Below, in pieces: positions 59,609-64,000 of a DNA stretch of 64,000 bases. The translations under genes and the position numbers were made by a program. The DNA is from Curtanaerobium respiraculi (GTDB lineage: Bacteria; Actinomycetota; Coriobacteriia; Coriobacteriales; Eggerthellaceae): NCBI RefSeq assembly GCF_024609215.1, contig NZ_JANIPD030000001.1, forward strand, positions 62,001-126,000, written 5' to 3'. Position 1 is the first letter of the stretch, and each line of letters opens with the position of its first letter. The notes beneath the pieces are model-generated. The model searched no databases, had not been told where the DNA came from, and worked only from the letters and a program-made list of their open reading frames with translations.

Positions 59609-59836
59609 ATGTTCGATCCGACCAATGCGGTTTTTTCGAAAATCTCATATCTTGAAGAGCTTATTAGATCGCCAACATCGGAATATGCATACGAGTTGCT
59701 CAACTCAGATGGCGACGAGGTTCGCAGGAAGACAGGTAAAAGCCTGATAGATTCAGGCCGTACCGAGAATCCCAACAATGATGAATACTTGGTGTCTTTA
59801 GAGGCTGTGAAGAAATACTCCGAACATTCGTCTCCG
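59609..59836 (+). other. low-G+C open stretch, possible gene remnant
   Basis: A plus-strand frame reads M-F-D-P-T-N-A-V-F-S-K and on through Y-A-Y-E-L-L-N-S-D-G-D-E-V-R-R. The sequence is less G+C-rich than its neighbours and protein-like, but there is no ribosome site, the frame runs on into antisense of the small lipoprotein gene, and I recognise no family. It is recorded as a possible fragment, not as a gene. Confidence 0.25.
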
Positions 59837-59860
59837 CTGGATCGTAGTGGTCGCGAAAGA

Positions 59861-59886
59861 CCCGCCGATGTCATGTCACCGGCGGG
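59861..59886 (-). terminator. terminator after the small lipoprotein gene
   Basis: CCCGCCG (59,861-59,867) pairs with CGGCGGG (59,880-59,886). In minus-strand reading the stem is followed by TCTTTC. It lies 43 bp past the end of the frameshifted lipoprotein and supports a transcribed gene there. Confidence 0.6.
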
Positions 59887-59929
59887 CTCCATCTTGAGCT
59901 CATCTGCGAGGCAGTCGAATTCGCCACCG

Positions 59930-60103
59930 TCAAAGCCTTGCTTTCAGGCTCATCCGCTCGCGTGCCATTTCCTCGGCGCTCGCGGTGGCCTTGTCTACCG
60001 TTTCATCAACCCTTCCACCATCCCAGTGACTTCATCGAGGACGGAGCACCCCGCCAAAGCCAATGGAAGCAGGGCGATGAGGGGGATGTGGTTTTTTGCC
60101 CAT
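59930..60103 (-). pseudogene. small lipoprotein gene with two compensating frameshifts
   Basis: A perfect GAGGGGG ribosome site precedes ATG 60,103, but the start codon's frame soon ends. Removing one A from the A6 run after ATGGGC gives M-G-K-N-H-I-P-L-I-A-L-L-P-L-A-L-A-G-C, a textbook lipoprotein signal with Cys19, then S-V-L-D-E-V-T-G-M-V-E-G-L. A second shift near 60,008 leads to D-E-T-V-D-K-A-T-A-S-A-E-E-M-A and a stop at 59,930. The whole would be a lipoprotein of about 57 aa. It follows the zinc-ribbon gene by 31 bp and has its own terminator. The A-run could be a slippage site; two shifts make present inactivity likely. Confidence 0.6.
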
Positions 60104-60134
60104 GGAGATCCCCCTCGGATGGGCTGGGAACGGG

Positions 60135-60632
60135 CTAATGGAATATCTTTATCTTCCCAACGAGCGGAAGCTCCTTCGCCCTCCCTTGGAAGACGTTCAC
60201 GAGGCCGAGGATGGAGAGGGCCAGGAAGACGAGGCCGACAAGGCTGAGTATCGTCGGCACGAATGCAAGCCGCCATGAAATGGACAGCACGATGGCGCTC
60301 ACGATTTGCACGGCAACCCAGTATGCGACCTCCACGAGAAACAGCACAAGCCCTTGACGAGCGTGGTAGCGCACGAAACGGTTCCCCTTCTCGGCGAAGA
60401 AGGGGATGAGAACGAGTATGCCCAAGTACGAAAGGCAGCCTATCCCCTTGCCGCTCTCGACTTCGGCGGGAGTGTAATCGCTTGTGGTGTCGGGCGTGTC
60501 CGCGAGGTTCTCGAAGGCGGCCTGTGCGTCGCTGTGCCATTCGACCTCGTCCTGCGAAACCGCTTTGCCGCACGACGGACAGTAGCGGATTCCCTCTTCC
60601 ATTTGAGCGCCGCAGTGTTTGCAAAACATCAT
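60135..60632 (-). CDS. zinc-ribbon membrane protein (DUF4870-like)
   Basis: A 165-aa protein. An N-terminal zinc ribbon, C-K-H-C-G-A-Q-M...C-P-S-C-G (residues 4 to about 22), leads through an acidic linker into three hydrophobic helices of a DUF4870/TM2-like type: G-C-L-S-Y-L-G-I-L-V-L-I-P-F-F, R-Y-H-A-R-Q-G-L-V-L-F, and a C-terminal pair. Function is unknown; relatives are envelope proteins. GAGAGG before ATG 60,632 sets the start; sequence open to 60,863 is antisense-like. It forms a small operon with the lipoprotein remnant. A perfect 12-bp palindrome lies 28 bp upstream. Confidence 0.85.
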   Translation of the reverse strand: MMFCKHCGAQMEEGIRYCPSCGKAVSQDEVEWHSDAQAAFENLADTPDTTSDYTPAEVESGKGIGCLSYLGILVLIPFFAEKGNRFVRYHARQGLVLFLVEVAYWVAVQIVSAIVLSISWRLAFVPTILSLVGLVFLALSILGLVNVFQGRAKELPLVGKIKIFH

Positions 60633-60659
60633 GACGATCCTCTCTCTTCGAAGTTTGAC

Positions 60660-60671
60660 GTTGACGTCAAC
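60660..60671. promoter_or_regulatory. 12-bp perfect palindrome (GTTGACGTCAAC)
   Basis: A 12-bp palindrome 28 bp before the zinc-ribbon ATG, with a TTGACG direct repeat at its left. It is in the right place for an operator overlapping the promoter. It could equally be a -35 (TTGACG) coincidence. Confidence 0.4.
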
Positions 60672-60736
60672 ATAGAGGAGAGGGCGTGAAATGAGCGTGA
60701 AACGAAAGGGACGAGAGGATAGGCAGGCGAGGAAAC

Positions 60737-63700
60737 CTAGATGGAAAGCTCCGTGTCGATGCCCATTTCCTCTTGGAACCTCCGCTTGAATTGGCGGTAG
60801 AAGCTTTTCGCGCGGGCATGCTGCCCCTCTTTGCGATAGAGGGCGATGAGCGTCGCCGCGCATTCCTCGTCAAGCGGGTTCACCTCGAGTGCGCGTACCA
60901 GCTGCTCGCGAACGGATGGGGAGCATGCGCCCTTGAGGGCCAGGCGGCCGAGCTCGTGCACCGCTTCGGCGTACATGGAAGCGTAGTACTCCCTCCTTAT
61001 GGCACCCCAGTCGTCGCATTCGGTCTCGCCGAGGAACGGCCCCTGGTACAGCAGGCAGAGTTCGATGAGAGCCCGGGGGTCGTCGGCATCCCCTTCCTCC
61101 CACTGGCGGAAGAGCGTATCGAACTTTCGCACGTCGCTTTCGATGGAGGCAGCTCGCTTGAGACGCAGGCCGTCCTTCGTCTCCTCCAGAAGGGCATTGT
61201 CGCTTTCGAAGGGAAGATTGGCCCTCGAAAGCGTCTTGCGGAGCTCGTAGAGCGCAACGCGAAGCGAGGTCTGAGCGGATTTTCGATCCGATTCGGGCCA
61301 GAAGATGGCAGCGAGGCGCTCACGCGACTGGGCAGTCTCCCGAGCCAGCACGTATTTCAGGATGCCGCACACCTTCTTCGTCTTGAAATCGCCTTCCGTA
61401 AGCACCATGTTTCCATATGAGAGCTGGAATCGGCCGAAAAGGCGCACGCTGATCGCATCGGTTTTGGGAGCTGCACGGTTCCCTTCGTGGTAAGAGCGCA
61501 GCAGATGGCAATAGGCGCTTTGGATCTTGTCATCCTCGGCATGCGCGAGAACGCGATTCAGTGAAGGGAAATCCATCGTCATCGCATAGACATACCCGTG
61601 CTCCTTTCCCAAGTGGACCCATAGCTCGAGGTACAAACGCCCGCTCTCTTCGTCGCCTGCAAGAAAATGCAAGTCGCAAAGGTGCAGGTATATGCCGTAC
61701 AGGCTCTGCCGAGCTCGCTTTTTGTCGCATGTGGCCAGGCATTCCGTGAAGATGCGTTCGGCTTGCGCATATTCGCCGCGCTTCTTATGAACGACACCCA
61801 CGACGGCCTTCGAGAATTCCCCCATGCCGTGCCCGGGGTTTTCCCGCGCGAAGAACGATGCGGCCCCCTGCGCTTCGGCAAGCAGGCTCTCCGCCGGCTC
61901 GCCTTCATCGATGAGGCAGAGAAGCGAAACAACCTCCTGGACCAGCGTCTCGCTGCCGTACCGTGAAAACTGGACCCGAGCTTTGCGCCATGCATCCAGA
62001 GCCCCGCGCGTATTTCCCTGAAGGTACTTCTGAAAACCCAAAACATAGCAGGCATACCCCAGAGAGAATGACGAGCCGTACTTTTCCCCCAGCAGCGAGA
62101 ACTCGTTTACGAAGAACTGCATGAGGTCCTGCCTCGCGGAAAGGAAGCACACGTTGCAGCAGGAAACGAGTCCGATGATGCGCCACTGATCGTTGGCTGC
62201 CATGATCGGGTGGGCCAGTATCCTCTCAAGGTTCTTTCGCGATTCCTCCAGGTTGCCGCTCCGGTAATGGAATATCCCCCTGATCATCAGATAGCTGAAT
62301 TGCCACATGGCATCGTTGATGGGGCGACGTTCGAGATAGCGGCTGTAGCGTTTCGCGCGAACGAGCTCGTCTTGTCCGGTCAGCGAGATGAACCGGCTGA
62401 CGACAAGGTCGGTTCGGCTCGTTCCTCCCTTTAGGACGATGGCAAGGACGGGGAGCCCCTTCGCAGCGCTCTGCAGCACACCGAAATCGTTGGTTTGGAA
62501 GGCGATGACCATGATCATGCCGAAGCAGTTCATCAGGAACGCATAGTCCTCCCTTTTCCTGAACTCATCCATGGCGCGAAGGAGGTTCGCCTCCGATTCC
62601 GCCCTATCGGTGTTCATGAGGCGCATGGCGTCGATGAAGAGAAGATAGGGGCTGCGTTTGATCTGTTCTTCGGTGAACAGGCCCAGCAGCAAAAAGCACT
62701 TCTCGGGCTCTCCCGCCGCAAATGCATCCTTGATGTTGTCGGCGGCAAGTGCGAAGGCATGCCGTTCTTGTTCGGCCTTGAGATAATGGAAGATGGATTT
62801 CTCCAAGTTGCGCGTTCGATAGTAATCTGCGGCATGGATATGCAGTCTGCGCTGACTTTGCAGATCGGTGGATCGCCGATACAGGCGGCTCAGGCCATCG
62901 CGAAACAGGGAGTGGAACCGATAGCGTACGGGATTGCCCCGAATCCTCTGAAGATATAGGTCGCTTCGTTCTATCCAATGCAGAAACCCCATCGCATCGG
63001 GGTTCTTGAACAGATTCGACAGCTCATCGATGGAGAAATCATCAAGCTGCGAAAGCTCGAGCAGCAGGGTCCTCTGATCATCGGTGATAGAGGAGAGGAA
63101 TTCTTCGAGAAAAGCGAAGAAAAGCGCGTCGACGCTTTCGGGAAGCGCCCCTGGAGCAGCTGCCCTGGAAAGTATTCCCGAATGGCAGATGATGTAGACG
63201 CAGGCTACCCATCCCTCGCTGATGCGAGCAAGAGATTCCAGCTGGTCATCGTCGAGCTTCATACCGTAAACATCCCTTACCAGCGCTCTGATCTCATGCC
63301 TCTGGAACAGGAGGGCCGTCTCATCGAACAGATGGCAACGAGGATGAAGGAGCAGTTTTCCCGTGAGGATGCCGGGGTCTTTGCGCGACGCGATGACCAT
63401 ATGCACGCAAGCGGGCATGTTGCTGGCGAAATACCGCATCGTCGCCTTTATGGCATCGTTGTCCATGACCGTCTGGTAATCGTCAAACACGAGAAAGAGC
63501 TCATCATCGGAATCCTCGACGAGGGAAGCCATGTCCTGACATATCTGGGCGTTGAGGAGCGGGTAATCCTCCTGAAGGTTCCCCAGGCTGCTGAACATGC
63601 GGAAACTATCGATTTGAATACGATTCCGCTCGGAGAAGAGCATGGATAGAAGATGCTGGTAAAAAACGGGGAGAAAGGAGTCCTCCCGTTCGAGCCGATA

Positions 63701-63889
63701 CCAGCGGGTGCGGTCACGGTGTTTCTGGAGCGAGAGGAGGATAGCGGTCGTCTTGCCGAATCCGGCAGGGGCCACGAGAATGGCAAGCCGGTATGTTCCC
63801 AACGAGAGCTTCTGGATGCGGTCGCAGAAAAGACTGCGCAGGGGAATCGCGGGGAGTCGCAGCTTTGTCTGAAGGAGAGGAGATTCCAC
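60737..63889 (-). CDS. large MalT-like ATPase / SARP-type (BTAD) transcriptional activator
   Basis: A 1050-aa regulator. The N-terminal MalT-like STAND domain starts S-P-L-L-Q-T-K-L-R-L-P, with Walker A V-A-P-A-G-F-G-K-T-T and Walker B-like L-F-L-V-F-D-D-Y. Helical TPR-like repeats fill residues about 350-780. The C-terminus has the OmpR-like winged helix and BTAD of SARP activators: V-R-L-F-G-R-F-Q-L, D-F-K-T-K-K, T-S-L-R-V-A-L-Y-E-L-R-K-T-L, then G-P-F-L. MalT itself ends in a LuxR HTH, so this is a swap of output domain. The start is GTG 63,889, eight bases after AAGGA; a frame open to 63,973 is weaker. No obvious target lies beside it. Confidence 0.88.
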   Translation of the reverse strand: MESPLLQTKLRLPAIPLRSLFCDRIQKLSLGTYRLAILVAPAGFGKTTAILLSLQKHRDRTRWYRLEREDSFLPVFYQHLLSMLFSERNRIQIDSFRMFSSLGNLQEDYPLLNAQICQDMASLVEDSDDELFLVFDDYQTVMDNDAIKATMRYFASNMPACVHMVIASRKDPGILTGKLLLHPRCHLFDETALLFQRHEIRALVRDVYGMKLDDDQLESLARISEGWVACVYIICHSGILSRAAAPGALPESVDALFFAFLEEFLSSITDDQRTLLLELSQLDDFSIDELSNLFKNPDAMGFLHWIERSDLYLQRIRGNPVRYRFHSLFRDGLSRLYRRSTDLQSQRRLHIHAADYYRTRNLEKSIFHYLKAEQERHAFALAADNIKDAFAAGEPEKCFLLLGLFTEEQIKRSPYLLFIDAMRLMNTDRAESEANLLRAMDEFRKREDYAFLMNCFGMIMVIAFQTNDFGVLQSAAKGLPVLAIVLKGGTSRTDLVVSRFISLTGQDELVRAKRYSRYLERRPINDAMWQFSYLMIRGIFHYRSGNLEESRKNLERILAHPIMAANDQWRIIGLVSCCNVCFLSARQDLMQFFVNEFSLLGEKYGSSFSLGYACYVLGFQKYLQGNTRGALDAWRKARVQFSRYGSETLVQEVVSLLCLIDEGEPAESLLAEAQGAASFFARENPGHGMGEFSKAVVGVVHKKRGEYAQAERIFTECLATCDKKRARQSLYGIYLHLCDLHFLAGDEESGRLYLELWVHLGKEHGYVYAMTMDFPSLNRVLAHAEDDKIQSAYCHLLRSYHEGNRAAPKTDAISVRLFGRFQLSYGNMVLTEGDFKTKKVCGILKYVLARETAQSRERLAAIFWPESDRKSAQTSLRVALYELRKTLSRANLPFESDNALLEETKDGLRLKRAASIESDVRKFDTLFRQWEEGDADDPRALIELCLLYQGPFLGETECDDWGAIRREYYASMYAEAVHELGRLALKGACSPSVREQLVRALEVNPLDEECAATLIALYRKEGQHARAKSFYRQFKRRFQEEMGIDTELSI

Positions 63890-64000
63890 GTTGGCAGTCC
63901 TTCGAGTCCATACTGATTGCGACGAAGTATAGCAAAATCGGGGGCTCCCTATATCCGATCGTTGTATCGACAACGCTTTTCTTCGTCCAGGGAAGTACTG

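Overview
The window looks like chromosomal DNA of an anaerobic, high-G+C actinobacterium of class Coriobacteriia, most likely family Eggerthellaceae. The signs are a GC-rich coding style with strong GGAGG-type ribosome sites, several Tat-exported redox enzymes, two membrane-embedded LuxR-type regulators beside redox genes, a FAD-dependent Tat lipoprotein reductase of the kind expanded in Eggerthella and relatives, and a CaiA/FixABCX-type acyl-CoA reduction locus. The genus cannot be fixed from the sequence alone.

Layout. (1) 1-12,853: an anaerobic acyl-CoA locus, nearly all on the minus strand: a CoA-transferase (cut by the window edge), three acyl-CoA dehydrogenases, a CoA ligase with a coupled unknown protein, a permease, a thioesterase, fixABCX, and a divergent TetR-type regulator. 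(2) 12,949-15,609: flavin-reductase-like protein, NSS symporter and nicotinamidase-like hydrolase. (3) 15,610-19,849: a 9-bp tandem repeat, an AlbA/Schlafen-type regulator, a decayed flavoprotein gene, a Nudix hydrolase and a membrane protein. (4) 19,978-22,617: a small alarmone synthetase overlapping an OmpR-type response regulator and histidine kinase, then a convergent shikimate dehydrogenase. (5) 23,602-39,218: an accessory region with a REP-associated tyrosine transposase (RAYT), at least five related palindromic elements, and gene fragments at several element borders. It holds a membrane LuxR regulator, a FAD reductase, an AGCS symporter, a flavodoxin, a tyrosine phosphatase fused to an Ig-like domain, an SPFH protein with a GntR regulator, and an operon encoding a triheme/sulfite-oxidase-fold protein, a second sulfite-oxidase-fold protein, an Ig-like protein, a Tat ferredoxin and an NrfD protein. 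(6) 39,237-46,838: a DMSO-reductase-type operon (A, B, two C-like anchors, TorD-like chaperone) with a divergent membrane LuxR regulator. (7) 47,146-53,152: an AGCS symporter gene with an in-frame stop, an ECF vitamin transporter (S, two ATPases, T) and a DUF1292 protein. (8) 53,307-63,889: fused SecDF, tgt, a HAD phosphatase, queA, a frameshifted small lipoprotein, a zinc-ribbon membrane protein and a large MalT/SARP-like regulator.

How the genes fit together. The acyl-CoA locus would activate a carboxylic acid with CoA and use ETF-type electron carriers to reduce it, resembling carnitine/crotonobetaine or caffeate respiration, but with an unidentified substrate. The Dms operon and the triheme/sulfite-oxidase-fold operon are extracytoplasmic respiratory modules. 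The best candidates for something undescribed are the composite molybdoenzyme operon at 33,795-38,200, the alarmone synthetase/two-component operon, and the RAYT with its dispersed palindromes, one end of which supplies the last codons and stop of a LuxR-type gene. No tRNA, rRNA or CRISPR array was recognised.
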